This document shows positions 1 to 11,188 of a stretch of DNA of 64,000 nt, piece by piece (the first letter of the stretch is position 1; every line of letters starts with the position of its first letter). Source of the DNA: Myotis daubentonii (lineage: Eukaryota > Chordata > Mammalia > Chiroptera > Vespertilionidae); NCBI RefSeq assembly GCF_963259705.1, contig NC_081847.1:75211469-75275468 (forward strand). The letters run 5' to 3'. The notes beneath the pieces are model-generated. The model had not been told where the DNA came from. It made no database searches and saw nothing but the letters and a program-made list of their open reading frames with translations. The position numbers and the translations under genes are program-made.

Positions 1-1157
1 AAGTGAAATAAGATAGGCTTAGAGCTTGTCCAGAATCACAGCTCAAGGCAGGGCCCAGCCTTGAAGCCAGACCCAGACCATCTGAGCGCAATAAACATTC
101 TCAATAGTAACTGCCTCTCACAGAGATCTAGCAACTGCTTATGCAATCTGTTCTAGGCTCTGAGATTGTTTTCAGATTTCAGTCTGCACACAAAGTACTT
201 CTTGAGATGTAGCATTTCAAACCTGACAACTCTATTAATATTACACGGTTACTTTATACACTTCTGGTTCTTTACAGAGAAAGCATGTGGTTTCATGGAA
301 ATTATCCATGGCTACAAATTTGGAACTAAAATCCAAACTGATTAAGAGCTGGGATCCCAAACCATAAATAGGAAAAATTTAAGTAACTGAGTCATCTCTT
401 GTAATGTAAAAGGCTAAGTGGTTTCCAAACTGTTATCTCTTTTTTTACACACACATAAGACTTGGGAAATGTTTACCAGTAATTTCTAACCTGAAGACAA
501 TTAGAAAATGAACTTTGGGAAAAGTATTACACAGTAATTAAAACTCGGTACACAGCAAACATAACTCAAGGAAACAGAATTTCTTGTCCAGGTAAAGATG
601 GCCCTTTCTCAGAGCTAATTTATAACCACAAAAGAATAAAACATACTATCAACCCAAAACTCCACCTTCAATGAAAGAAGGAAACACCAGGAGCCCAAAC
701 CATTACTTAGGAAGGACACTGCCAAATACTGTGAGGTCTGGACTGAGAAGCCCCAGCCTCCTCACAACCAGAGCAGGCTGCTGGCTCCCTTAATGTGTTG
801 CCACCCTAAAGGCAGGTTGACAATCCTGTATTAGGAAGACAGAAGCAGCAGTGTGTCCAGGCCCTGAAGACATACAAAATGTCTCAGTGGGAGACCCACA
901 CTGAAGGCAAAGAATCACAAGGGAGAGGAATTGAGGAGGAAAGGCAGGCAATCAGGAGCAGGAAGCAAATCCCAAATCGGAGAGCCCAGAGAATTTTACC
1001 TGAGCCATTACAGACCTTTTAAACCATTAAGTAAGGAGTGTACCGCAAGATCCCCATCCGATCCCCCAGCAAAGGAAGATAAGAGATTTGGTGAGAGGCT
1101 ACTCATTATCCAGTACAACCTCACAATTCTGCAGTCATTAAAAGTACTAGCACAAGC

Positions 1158-1366
1158 TAGCCGGTGTGGCTTAGTCGGTTGAGCATCGTCCCAGGGACTG
1201 GGAGGTTGCTGGTTCAATTCCTAGTCAGGGCACATCCCGGTGTTGTGGGCTCAACCCTGGTATGGGGCGTGCAAAAGGCAGCCAATCAATGTTTCTCTCC
1301 CTCTCTCTTCCATCAATAAAAACATTTAAAAAAAGACTCTGCCTAATTTGAAATAAATTTTAAAAT
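1158..1366 (+). mobile_element. Ves SINE
   Basis: tRNA-derived SINE of vesper bats, starting CCGGTGTGGCTTAG with a degenerate B box (GGTTCAATTCC), a CT-rich region near the 3' end and an A-rich tail. Near-matching duplications of TACTAGCACAAGC flank it (about 1145-1157 and 1367-1379). Confidence 0.85.
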
Positions 1367-1807
1367 ACTAACACAAGCCCATTTCCTTAAAGCTAATGAA
1401 GAAAAAGGAAAGAAAGGAACACAAGCAAAAAAGCAGTTTAAAAAGAAACTTTAAAAGTATTACCCAAAAGAACAGAAGGAAATTTCAGCCAAAGAAATCC
1501 AGTTTCAAAGAAATCACAAGCTTAAGCTAAAAACAGTGTAAGGAACAGATGCAAAGTCAAAAAAGAGTCAAAGAGAAACAAGGTCTCAAACATACAGACC
1601 AGAAGCCAGTCAAGACACGAAAGAAACTGGGAAGGCTTTCCCCAAATTTGAGAACAATCCCTAAAATTTATACAATGCTATAAAAATAGCCAGTTACAAA
1701 ATTAAAGGAACACAGTGTCAATAATAAAAAGCAAATCTGAATCAACCATGCTGGAGTAGCACTAAAATACTGCTCTACTTTCTCTGTAGGAAAATAACAG
1801 AAAATCA

Positions 1808-2112
1808 TCCTATATAATAAAAGGCTAATATGCAAATCAACCAAACAGTGGAACAACTGGTCACTATCACACACACTGACCACCAGGGGGCAGACACTCA
1901 AGGCAGGAGCTACCCCCTGGTGCTCAGTGCACTTCCACAGGGAGAGCTCCGCTCAGCCAGAAGCCGGACTCGTGGCTGGCAGGTGATGGGAGTCTCTCCT
2001 GCCTCCAAGGCAGTAGGACATCCCCCAAGAGCTCCCAGACTGCGAGAGGGCACAGAACGGGCTGAGAGACCTCCCCCCCCAAATGCACTAATTTTGTGCA
2101 CCAGGCCTCTAG
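1808..2112 (+). mobile_element. Non-autonomous HeliBat-type Helitron
   Basis: The 5' end is TCCTATATAATAAAAGGC. The 3' end is CTAG followed by host T, preceded by a short hairpin (TGCACTAATTTTGTGCA). The insertion lies between host A and T, as for Helitrons. It is 305 bp with no protein remnant, so it must have been mobilised in trans. Confidence 0.85.
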
Positions 2113-2149
2113 TTGTCATACAAAGAGGTAATCAATGAAAAAGCAGTCA

Positions 2150-2630
2150 AAAATTGCATGGAACCAGCCTAAGTGCCCATCAGCAGATGAGTAGATTAAA
2201 ACCCTTTGGTACATCTACACAATGGAATACTATGCTGCTGTAAAAAGGAAGGAACTCTTACCATTTGCAACAGCATGGATGGAGCTGGAGAGCATTATGC
2301 TAAGTGAAGTCAGTCAGTCAGAGAAAGATAAATATCACATGATCTCACTCATTTGTGGATTATAATGAACAACATAAACCATTGAACAAAAACAGATCCA
2401 GAGACAGAGACGCATCAATCAGATGCTCAAACCTCAGAGGGAAGGTAGGGGAGGATGGGGGTAAGGGGGAGAGATCAACCAAATAACTTATATGCATGCA
2501 TATAAGCATAACCAATGGACACAAACAACAGGGGGTGAGGGTGAGGGCAGGATTGGGGGGGCGGGGGGGGAATGGGGGGATAAGCACACATTTGTAATAC
2601 CTTAATCAATAAAGGGGGGAAATATTGCAT
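2150..2630 (+). mobile_element. 5'-truncated L1, 3' end
   Basis: This is the end of a LINE-1: the conserved ORF2 tail and 3' UTR (the part reading ATGGATGGAGCTGGAG), a G-rich tract and a terminal AATCAATAAA signal with a short A tail. ATTGCATG occurs at both edges and may be the target duplication. No intact ORF remains. Confidence 0.75.
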
Positions 2631-2849
2631 GAAAAAAAATTTACAGAAATGTGTCAGTCAATTAATAAAAACACTGTTATTTTTCTTGATTTTTAAAAAA
2701 TGTTGTGGTATTATCTGCTTTTTAAAATTATAATGTATTATAATATCTCCTCCCATTCTAAATATTCACTTCTCTATCTATTAAGAAAAAATAATCAAAC
2801 AAATAATTATGAGACCTACGTAGAAATATAAAGGAATCAAAACAGAATA

Positions 2850-2882
2850 CACTTGATCTTAGCCAAAAGGCCGAGAAGCGAT
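2850..2882 (-). pseudogene. U2 snRNA 5'-end fragment, retro-inserted
   Basis: On the minus strand these 33 bases equal the first 33 nt of U2 snRNA, beginning ATCGCTTCTCGGCC; two more bases match inside the flanking repeat. An 18-bp direct repeat AGGAATCAAAACAGAATA flanks it (2832-2849 and 2883-2900). This marks insertion by target-primed reverse transcription. There is no poly(A) and the rest of U2 is absent, so it cannot be functional. Confidence 0.88.
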
Positions 2883-2950
2883 AGGAATCAAAACAGAATA
2901 AATTTGACTACAAACAATCATGAAAATTGTGGACTTAAAGAAATTTCACA

Positions 2951-3013
2951 TTGGGGGGGTAAGGACACATTTGTAATATCTTAATCAATAAAGGGAAAAT
3001 AAAAAAAATAAAA
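2951..3013 (+). mobile_element. Very short 5'-truncated L1 insertion
   Basis: Only the last part of the L1 3' UTR is present (G run, GACACATTTGTAAT, AATCAATAAA) with an A-rich tail. A 14-bp target duplication AAAGAAATTTCACA flanks it at 2937-2950 and 3014-3027. Confidence 0.8.
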
Positions 3014-3027
3014 AAAGAAATTTCACA

Positions 3028-3480
3028 AAACAAAGTGGAAGAGTACGTGATTCCAGAGATGGTGATAAATACTAAAAATAGACAAAGGAGATCTAATATA
3101 TACTTAATTGATACTCTTAGAAAGAGAATAAAATAAATGGAACAGAAAAATTTTCCAAGATATAATAAAAGAAAATCAGCTTGATATAAAGAGATGTAAA
3201 CCTGAAGGTTAAAAGTTCTTCCATATTTAAGAAAAAATGAGACAGCAATCAGCATCAAGACATCCTGGTGCAAAAACAATCTTTAAGGCATTCAAGCAGA
3301 AAAAGTAAGCCAGGAAGTAGGGGGGGAAACCCCCCGATGGACCTTAGACTTCTGCATAGTGATCCTCCATGCCAAAGGCAAGACAGCAATGTCTGCAGTT
3401 TCCAGGGAAAGACAGTGGAATCAAGAATTTTATATCAACAAAAAACACAATCAAACAATCCTGGGCATATAAAATTTAGC
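3028..3480 (+). repeat. Probable old L1/HAL1 ORF1 remnant
   Basis: AT-rich sequence resembling degraded HAL1/L1 ORF1 (for example TCAAGCAGAAAAAGTAAG and the later AAGAATTTTATATC). It is immediately upstream of a younger HAL1-like copy. The ORF at 3268-3816 spans this remnant and the younger 5' UTR and is not a gene. Confidence 0.35.
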
Positions 3481-5430
3481 CAATCAAAAAATAAAGCAGG
3501 GAGGACCAAGATGGCGGGGGGAGAACCAAGATGGCGACATAGGTTAACGCCGGAGTTTGCTGCTTTGAACAACTACTTCAAAAGTGAAACTAAAAGACGG
3601 AACGGACATCACCCAGAACCACAGGAATGCTGGCTGAGTGGAAGTCCTACAACTAGGAGGAAAGAGAAACGCATACGGACACTCAGAGGAGGTGCAGTGC
3701 TGAAGTCAAATTCTGAGGTGCGGAGTGTGTGGAGCAGGCTGGCGACGGAGGGCACGGTTGGCATTTTCAATCGGGAGGGAATCGCAGACTCTGAGCTCCA
3801 GATACAGAGTCTTTAGGGACCCAGACTCAAACGGGAGAAGCGGGACTGTCTGGCTTCGGTCAGAGCGAGTGCAGCTTTCTCTCCCAGCTTTGCAGCGGGT
3901 GCTGGGACTCAGAGAGGCAGAGCCCCTGGGGACAGGACTGAGAGCCGCCATAACTGCTCTCTCCGGCCCACCCTGTTGATCCTGTGCAACCCGCCCCGCC
4001 CAAGCCCTGCACAGAGGCATTTGCCGGATAGCCTCAGGCAAAGGCTAGATTAGCACCTCCCTAGAGGACAGAAGTTCTCGCACTGCTGACACAGCTGATT
4101 CTCATAGCCACTTGGCCTGGAGGTCAAACCCTCCCTGGTATTAGCTACAACAATCAAGGTTTAACAATAAGACTGCGAACAAAGACCACTAGGGGGTGCA
4201 CCAAGGAAGCATAACAAAATGCGGAGACAAAGAAACAGGACAAAATTGTCAATGGAAGATATAGAGTTCAGAACCACACGTTTAAGGTCTCTCAAGAACT
4301 GTTTAGAAGCTGCCGATAAACTTAATGAGATCTACAAGAAAACTAATGAGACCCTCGATGTTATATTGGGGAACCAACTATAAATTAAGCATACACGGAC
4401 TGAAATAACGAATATTATACAGACTCCCGACAGCAGACCAGAGGAGCGCAAGAATCAAGTCAATGATTTGAAATGCGAGGAAGCAAAAAACACCCAACCG
4501 GAAAAGCAAAATGAAAAAGAATCCAAAAATGCGAGGATAGTGTAAGGAGCCTCTGGGACAGCTTCAAGCGTACCAACATCAGAATTATAGGGGTGCCAGA
4601 AGATGAGAGAGAGCAAGATATTGAAAACCTATTTGAAGAAATAATGACAGAAAACTTCCCCCACCTGGTGAAAGAAATGGACTTACAGGTCCAAGAAGCG
4701 CGGAGAACCCCAAACAAAAGGAATCCAAAGAGGACCACACCAAGACACATCATAATTAAAATGCCAAGAGCAAAAGATAAAGAGAGAATCTTAAAAACAG
4801 CAAGAGAAAGAAACTCAGTTACCTACAAGGGAATACCCATACGACTGTCAGCTGATTTCTCAACAGAAACTTTGCAGGCCAGAAGGGAGTGGCAAGAAAT
4901 ATTCAAAGTGATGAATACCAAGAACCTACAACCAAGATTACTTTATCCAGCAAAGCTATCATTCAGAATTGAAGGTCAGATAAAGAGCTTCACAGATAAG
5001 GAAAAGCTAATGGAGTTCATCACCACCAAACCAGGATTATATGAAATGCTGAAAGGTATCCTTTAAGAAGAGGAAGAGGAAGAAAAAGCTAAAGATACAA
5101 ATTATGAACAACAAATATGCATCTATCAACAAGTGAATCTAAGAATCAAGTGAATAAATAATCTGATGAACAGAATGAACTGGTGATTATAATAGAATCA
5201 GGGACATAGAAAGGAAATGGACTGACTATTCTTGGGGGGGAAAGGGGTGTGGGAGATACGGGAAGAGACTGGACAAAAATCGTGCACCTATGGATGAGGA
5301 CAGTGGGTGGGGAGTGAGGGCGGAGGGTGGGGCCGGAACTGGGAGGAGGGGAGTTATGGGGGGGAAAAAAGAGGAACAAATGTAATAATCTAAACAATAA
5401 AGATTTAATTTAAAAAAATAAATAAATAAA
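3481..5430 (+). mobile_element. HAL1-like (half-L1) retrotransposon
   Basis: The layout is a GC-rich 5' UTR beginning with ACCAAGATGGCG, an ORF1 region (4219-5066), then directly a 3' UTR with a G-rich tract and AATAAAG followed by an A-rich tail. No ORF2 (endonuclease or reverse transcriptase) lies between. That is the HAL1 plan: L1 relatives that kept ORF1 and were moved by L1 enzymes. The 5' edge has a partial duplication (ACCAAGATGGCG at about 3503 and 3525). No clear target duplication was found. Confidence 0.75.
4219..5066 (+). pseudogene. HAL1/L1 ORF1 (RNA-binding protein) remnant
   Basis: The ORF starts at ATG 4219 (MRRQRNRTKLS) but meets a stop after about 55 codons and shifts frame. 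The C-terminal half is open at 4593-5066, 157 residues starting PEDEREQDIENLFEE. It contains the L1 ORF1p core and C-terminal domain signatures TPRHIIIKMPRAK, ADFSTETLQARREW and YPAKLSFRIEG. ORF1p is a trimeric nucleic-acid chaperone of LINE-1 particles. This copy is broken. Confidence 0.8.
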
Positions 5431-6039
5431 ACAAAATGAACAATTCAAGATTGGCAAAACAAGAAAGTATTTAGTGATGAACATTAAAACTAACTAGAAT
5501 TAAACACCTGTGATAGTTATGATTACAGAAAAGAATCTATATTTATAAATCTTGAAATAAGAATTATAGAACTGCATCTATAACAAATGGAGGAGGAAAA
5601 GATGGAAAGAATAAATGTGCTAATTTACTCTTTGAACAGGAAACTACCTATCACATAGTTTCAAAATAAGTAGCATCCTAAAGCTTTTTTCTAATCTTTT
5701 TTATTTGTTTTCAAGATTTAATAATCTTGTGGTGAACAAATATTGATCCAAAGTTCAATATATAACTACTCCTATTTCACTTCGGTTTCCTCTCCTGTTA
5801 AATTCAACAAAAGCAAATACATGGCTATGATCCCATTTTTATAAAATTACTTCTAGCCATCCAGCCAAACATTCAACTTTAGTGAACATAAAAGAGAAGC
5901 TTGGAATAATGTTCACAATGTTTACAATCTTTTTGCTGGATGGTGAGATTTGGGTTTTTTCCTCTTTATTTTTTTGTTTTTTGTTTTTGTTGTTTAACTT
6001 ACTCTGTACTTTGTTATTACTTTAAAAAATTCATAATGT

Positions 6040-6166
6040 GCCCTGGCCGGTGTGGCTCAGTTGGTTGGGGAACATGAGGAGGAAGCAGATGGATACTTCT
6101 CTCTCACATAAATGTTTCTCTCTCTCTCACTCTCTCGCAAAATCAGTAAAAAATATAAAATTAAAA
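6040..6166 (+). mobile_element. Ves SINE, internally deleted
   Basis: Starts CCTGGCCGGTGTGGCTCAG, lacks most of the tRNA-related B-box part, then shows the TCTCTCTC region and an A-rich end. Confidence 0.7.
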
Positions 6167-6356
6167 ATTCATAATGTACAGGTGCCAATCTTATAAAAAT
6201 AATCAGGTCATAGTTCTTTTTAAACTGAAGAATTAAATTCTTAAGGAGTAATGTCATATTCATTTGGAACTTTTAGGAAACAACAAAAAATAAGTCACTG
6301 AAATAGAAGACACAGATGGAGTCTTTGCAATACAAAAAGGAAAAACAGAAACTCAC

Positions 6357-6434
6357 CGTAACAGCAGCCACTCTTCGAGGCTGGGTCACTCCTACAACTC
6401 TTCCTTCAGCAGTCCAGCCAGCTTCTGCAAGGTA
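6357..6434 (-). CDS. DHX35: DHX35 coding exon 4 (motif Ia)
   Basis: These 26 codons (residues 90-115) run from YLAEAGWTAEGRVV to TQPRRVAAVT. TQPRRVAA is helicase motif Ia, which contacts RNA. The acceptor is TTGTAG and the donor is GTGAGT (6351-6356). Exons holding the DEAH box and the later motifs were not found at 1-6356, so the gene must continue left of this window. What is visible is about 115 of about 703 residues. Confidence 0.95.
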
Positions 6435-7538
6435 CTACAAATAAAATCACATCTAAGTATACATGTGACACCACTTCTCCAGAAACCGTCTCCCCGAGGT
6501 CACGCTGTATTGTGTTAAAATCACTGAGAAAAGAAATGACAGATGGTTCTTGTTCCGACAGATATTTTGGAAATTATTTTGCAAATGATGGTTCTGAGGC
6601 TTGGAAATGTTAGGCAATTTGTTTATGTTCACATCAGAGATGATAATCAGAAGAATCAAGGCAGAATTCAACATTCTGACTCCCCAGTCTTAAAAATTTT
6701 CATATACTATGGCTGCTTCAAGGAATAAAACCTATCCATGAGTCACTCAGAACAGTGATAAGAGGGGAAGGGGGGAAAAAGGAACAGAGCTAAATCTGCA
6801 GAACAAAGATTTTTAAAGTACACACAGGGATAGCTCAATGTAAATATCAACCATACAAATGTTTTAGATTAAATAAAAATAATTTGATTTTATATACATG
6901 TGTATATGCCATTAAATTATATTAGTATACATAAAATTTGACTATATGCATTTATCTGATTTATTTATATACTTATTTGTACATATATTTGTTTATGTGT
7001 TTGATTATATGCATTTTAAAAATCCAAAATGAATATTAAATATTGTTTAAAGTGATTATTTTATGTAACAGTTACTATAATACTTCTCACTAGCTTTTAT
7101 TATTACTAATTATCATTATTCTCTGATAATCTCTCAGTAATTTAACATGACTACCTCTTCACATGTGTTCCTCTGTAATTCTATAATAATCAATTTTTAT
7201 TTACAACTATAGCAATATTCATTTTACCCCTCCTCTCAACTACAATTATTTGAGGATAAAAACTATGCATTACACCTCTGTAATTCAGTCCCCATTGTTA
7301 CTTTCAGAATATGGCTATTTAATTATTGTTATGGAATTATAATAAATCAAAGACTGTTACTTCAGTACTAATCAGAGAAATTGTGAGTTTAATAAAAGTT
7401 TAATAAAAATATGTCCAGTTAGGCTGAATATTTCTTCTCTGAGAGAAGATAGTAAAAATGCAAACGATTAAGTAGAGTTCTTGTTACAAAACCCTTCCAA
7501 TCAAATCGAAGTGCAGACACATTTAAATACATACTCAC

Positions 7539-7631
7539 TTGTGGGATCTGCGTGCTTTTCCCACATCCTGTTTCTCCAACAATCACCACTGTTTGATAGT
7601 TTTCTATCAAGTATAATATATGATTTCTAAG
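7539..7631 (-). CDS. DHX35: DHX35 coding exon 3 (Walker A)
   Basis: These 31 codons (residues 59-89) run from LRNHILYLIENYQ to GETGCGKSTQIPQ. GETGCGKST is helicase motif I (Walker A), the P-loop that binds ATP, and is intact. The acceptor is a T-rich tract ending in CAG (7632-7634 on the plus strand) and the donor is GTGAGT (7533-7538). It begins the first RecA-like domain of the SF2 DEAH helicase core. Confidence 0.96.
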
Positions 7632-8422
7632 CTGAAAAAATAGAAGCATACATTGTAAAGAGCCATACATTTTCTCAAAAGATCTAAACAAAGACATTTA
7701 AACATTATGAAATGAGCTGTTCATTGCAAGAAAGTAAATTTTTAAAAGAACTATCAAAATGTATTTCCAACTCTTAGGTACTATTGGTGTCAGTATAAGC
7801 TAATACAATTCCAATTGAGTATAAAGTTATCCAAATATACATAATGCATACACATTAGTCCCATATTATAGATAAGAAAACAGAAGCACAGATAGTAAAG
7901 ATCACACAGCACACAGATGATGTGTGTGGGGTTGACCGCGGTCCAGACACTTCCTCATAGCTCAAACTGTGTCCTCAATGGTGAGGAAGCAACAGTGAAT
8001 CTACAAGCTCATCTCCTGAGGGTCAAACTGTTTTACATTCACACATACTGGATGAGGTTAACCACCTGAGAAAGAAATCCCGACTGTCAGTATGTGCTTA
8101 AATTTTTTGGGTCACAAGGAACTGAGCTACCCAGCCAGAGCCAAAAGGCTTATTTCTTTGATGCAGCAATAATTCATGCGAGAAAATAGGATAAAGACAA
8201 TAGAAAATGGGCAAAGAACATAATAGTTCACAGAAAAGCAAGTTCAAATGGTTGGTAAAGTTATGAAAAATATGTGAACCCACTCATAATAAAAGGAATT
8301 ACAAAGAAAAAAAATATTTTGGGCCATGTAAAACTCTAATGAAATAGCCCCTTGGCTAAATTAAGAAGGCTGCCATTTTATATCCATTTGGGAAAAGAAC
8401 ATATTAATAAAAGAGGAATTAG

Positions 8423-8655
8423 CCTGGCAGGTGTGGCTCAGTAGTTGAGCATCAACCCATGGACCAGGAGCTCACACTTGGATTCCCGGTCAGGGCACAT
8501 GCCCAGGTTTCAGGCTCCATCCCCAGAAGGGGGCATGCAAGAGGCAGCCAATCAATGATTCTCTGTCATCATTGATGTTTCTAGCCCTCTCTCCATCTCC
8601 CATTCTATCTCTGAAATCAATAAAAACATTTTTAAAATGCTTATATAAGTAAATA
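8423..8655 (+). mobile_element. Ves SINE
   Basis: Box A-like GTGTGGCTCAGTAG, box B-like GATTCCCGG, the CAGCCAATCAATGATTCTC segment and the end ATCAATAAAAAC. ATAAAAGAGGAAT on both sides (about 8406 and 8656) looks like the target duplication. Confidence 0.85.
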
Positions 8656-9188
8656 AATAAAAGAGGAATGATTAGCAGTCTAGACAATGGAAATCCCTAC
8701 GTGTAAGAACTTGGCAGCTTTCACCCAGCACTGTCCAGGTGAAGGAGAGAGTCAGGGGTGCTGGTGACCACACAACTTGGGTCATTGCAGAGGCACTGAA
8801 TGAGGCAGGTATAGTTCATCACCCTACATCAGGGGATATTCAGAAAAAATATCCTTCGAATGGCCTTTGGCCCTGAGCTCCTTCCCAACTACAATATGGC
8901 TTCCCATATGGACTTGGCAACAGGGAGAAAGTGTGTCCATGGACTGGGCCCATCTGTACTGAAGAACCATGGCTCACTTTAAACAAACATATTCTGAATT
9001 CTTGTTTACACTTTGGTCTCTTGTGAGATGACAAGATACTAATGAAATCAACTGTCTGAATGTGCACATGGTGCGCAATAAACACACCAAAATCCTGTCA
9101 CTGTCTCAGTGGGAGTTAACCTCTTCAACAGAAACCACCTCATATTCCAGTTAATCTTGTTTAAAGAAATAGCCTTTAAAAAGAAAGC

Positions 9189-9378
9189 CAATGCCCTAGC
9201 TGGTTAAGCTCAATGGATAGAGCATCGGCCTGCGGACAGGATCCCAGGTTCGATTCCAGTCAAGGGCACATGCCCGGGTTGCGGGCTCAAAGATTCTCTC
9301 ATCATGGATGTTTCTATCTCCCTCTCCCTTCCTCTCTGAAATCAATAAAAAATGTAAAAAAAAAAAAAAAAAAAAAAA
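9189..9378 (+). mobile_element. Ves SINE with long A tail
   Basis: Contains GGATAGAGCATCGGCCTG, GGTTCGATTCCAGTCAAG and the CT-rich region, ending in an uninterrupted A run (9357-9378) that suggests a fairly young copy. Confidence 0.85.
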
Positions 9379-9758
9379 GCAAGCCAAAATTGACCATATG
9401 TTGGTAATCTGTTGAAGCTGGATGCATAGAAGTTCACTGCGCTATTTCCTCTATTTTTCTGTATGTTTGAATTTGCCCATAATTGAAAGCAAAGAGGAGA
9501 AAAAAGAACATCATTCCATTTCGTTCAGTTTTCAATATGGAAGATCTAACTGAAAAAAATCGTAAGGACTTTCCAGATGTATAAGGTTAACTAACACACA
9601 TATTTTGAAAAGATAATGGCTTCAGATAAGGGTGTCTCTGAGTTCTTTGTGTTCTAAAGAATCATTAAGAGTAAGAAGACACTATGCGCTTCAGTGCCAA
9701 GCATAAAGTTCTTGCAGACACTTCAGGTCTACAGACTGAACATGCTTATTCAATGTAC

Positions 9759-9892
9759 CTTGAACACTGGCAGCTTCTGCCTCTGCTGCTCTATGGAAAG
9801 GGCAGCATAAGGATTGTAAACAACGGTTGTTGCAGAGTTTTCAGCTAAACTTTGTCTCTCTTCAGAGATGCTGACACCTGGTCCCTCTGTAC
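9759..9892 (-). CDS. DHX35: DHX35 coding exon 2
   Basis: It encodes residues 14-58, starting TEGPGVSISEERQSL and ending QQRQKLPVFK, the N-terminal extension before the helicase core. The acceptor is TTATAG at the high end and the donor is GTACAT (9753-9758). The phase is 1 at the start and 0 at the end; exons 1 and 2 together make exactly 58 codons. The sequence NPYAALSIEQQR is near-identical to mammalian DHX35. No frameshift or stop is seen. Confidence 0.95.
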
Positions 9893-11188
9893 CTATAACA
9901 GAAAAAAAATTTTCAGATTCTCTGATGCAGTGAACAGAAAAATATGCAAAGGTTATAAATTCAAAGGCTAAGCTATGCAACAGAAGCAATGCATTTGATC
10001 TCACACTACTAAGTGATATTAAACTTTAATTTCAGGAAAGCATCTCAAAAAGTACCTATGAAAATACAAAGCTTCATTCTAAAAACAAAGGAGATACAAT
10101 CCCAGTGGGCTCCAAAATGGCCACACACAACTGTATATTGCAGGAGACAATCTTTTTAATTCTGGCCTCCATGTCAGTATTATTACCCAGCACTTAATAA
10201 AAGTGACAGAAACCCAATGGGAATTAGCTGAGGCAAAGGATGAGTCCTTTTAACTGTAAGATGGCAGCAAGGTTCAGGGACAACAGTAATCAGGGACTCA
10301 AACACTGTCTGGGCTTCCTCCTCCTCTCATCTCTGCACCTCTCAACAAGTCCTCTCAGTCTCTTAGGGTGGCTTCTCTACAGGAGCTAAAATCAAGGCTG
10401 CTAACAGTGCCAGAGCGCAGGCTCACAGTTTCTTCACTAATCATTCATTCACTCACCCAACAGGAATGGAAGTGCAAGAGATACTGAATGAACAATGGGG
10501 AGGCAGGCACTCCCCACATGCAGCGTACTTGCTTCTTCTATTCTTCCCAATAGAACTTAGTGCATGAACTGGTAGGGGAGGCCCTTTTTCTCTCAGCTTA
10601 GGTCCAATGCCCAGCCCAACCCAAACAACCAAGATCAGTGAAGTGTGATGCAATAAATGGGAGATTCCATTTGAATCACAGAATTGAAAAGGTTGGATGG
10701 GAAGTGCTGTTTTAAGAAACCACATATTCCACAACAGCTTCTTAGTAAGCACAATGACAATCTGGTTCTCAGGATGTTGAAGAACAGGGAAGCTATATAC
10801 TATAATGAAAAACTGTTCATGGATTTTTAGCCTGAAAAGAAAAATGCCTTAGGAGGAGCACTTTCATGATCGCTTCCCTAACTTTTTTTTTCTTCTATAA
10901 CTTTTCATGCCAATTTGTTTGTGTAGCCCGAGGACAGAAGTAAGAATAATAAGTAAATGACACAGGGTTCAGAATTCAACTCAACATAAGGAAGATAGTG
11001 GAAGATATTTCTAAAAGTTAGGACATGGTACCTCTGTGAATCAATAAAAACCCTCCCTAGAAGTTCAAACACTTGCTGCACAGCCTTTTTTTTGGGGGGG
11101 GGGGGGGGGGGGAATTACCCAAAACTATTATCTCACAGGTATTTTGAGCTCAGAACCTGTGATGGTATGTGAAAGTACCAAATTCAAA

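Larger units (their letters stand above)
1..6356 (-). other. DHX35 intron 4 (partial)
   Basis: This is intronic sequence downstream of the exon 4 donor. It is packed with a Ves SINE, a Helitron, L1 3' ends, a U2 fragment and a HAL1-like element, all listed separately. In 1-1140, 5411-6040 and 6170-6350 I see only AT-rich unique or old-repeat sequence and no exon. Confidence 0.7.
6435..9758 (-). other. DHX35 introns 3 and 2
   Basis: Intron 3 is 6435-7538 and intron 2 is 7632-9758, separated by exon 3 at 7539-7631. Intron 3 is AT-rich with nothing recognised. Intron 2 holds two Ves SINEs (near 8423 and 9189). The rest shows no coding or RNA feature that I can support. Confidence 0.7.

Noticed and set aside
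2850..2882. A functional U2 snRNA gene
   Set aside because: Only the first 33-35 of about 190 nt are present, with no snRNA promoter elements and with retro-insertion duplications.
3268..3816. 182-codon plus-strand ORF as a gene
   Set aside because: It crosses the boundary between an old repeat and the 5' UTR of a HAL1-like element; the same sequence recurs near 35601.
1..6356. Further DHX35 exons (DEAH-box exon) in the left part
   Set aside because: I searched for codons of the next expected segment (GHEVGYCIRF, MLDEAHERT) on the minus strand and found none.
9189..9260. tRNA-like A and B boxes as true tRNA genes (also in all other Ves copies)
   Set aside because: They are the tRNA-derived heads of SINEs. 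No cloverleaf with an acceptor stem is completed, and they continue into SINE bodies and tails.
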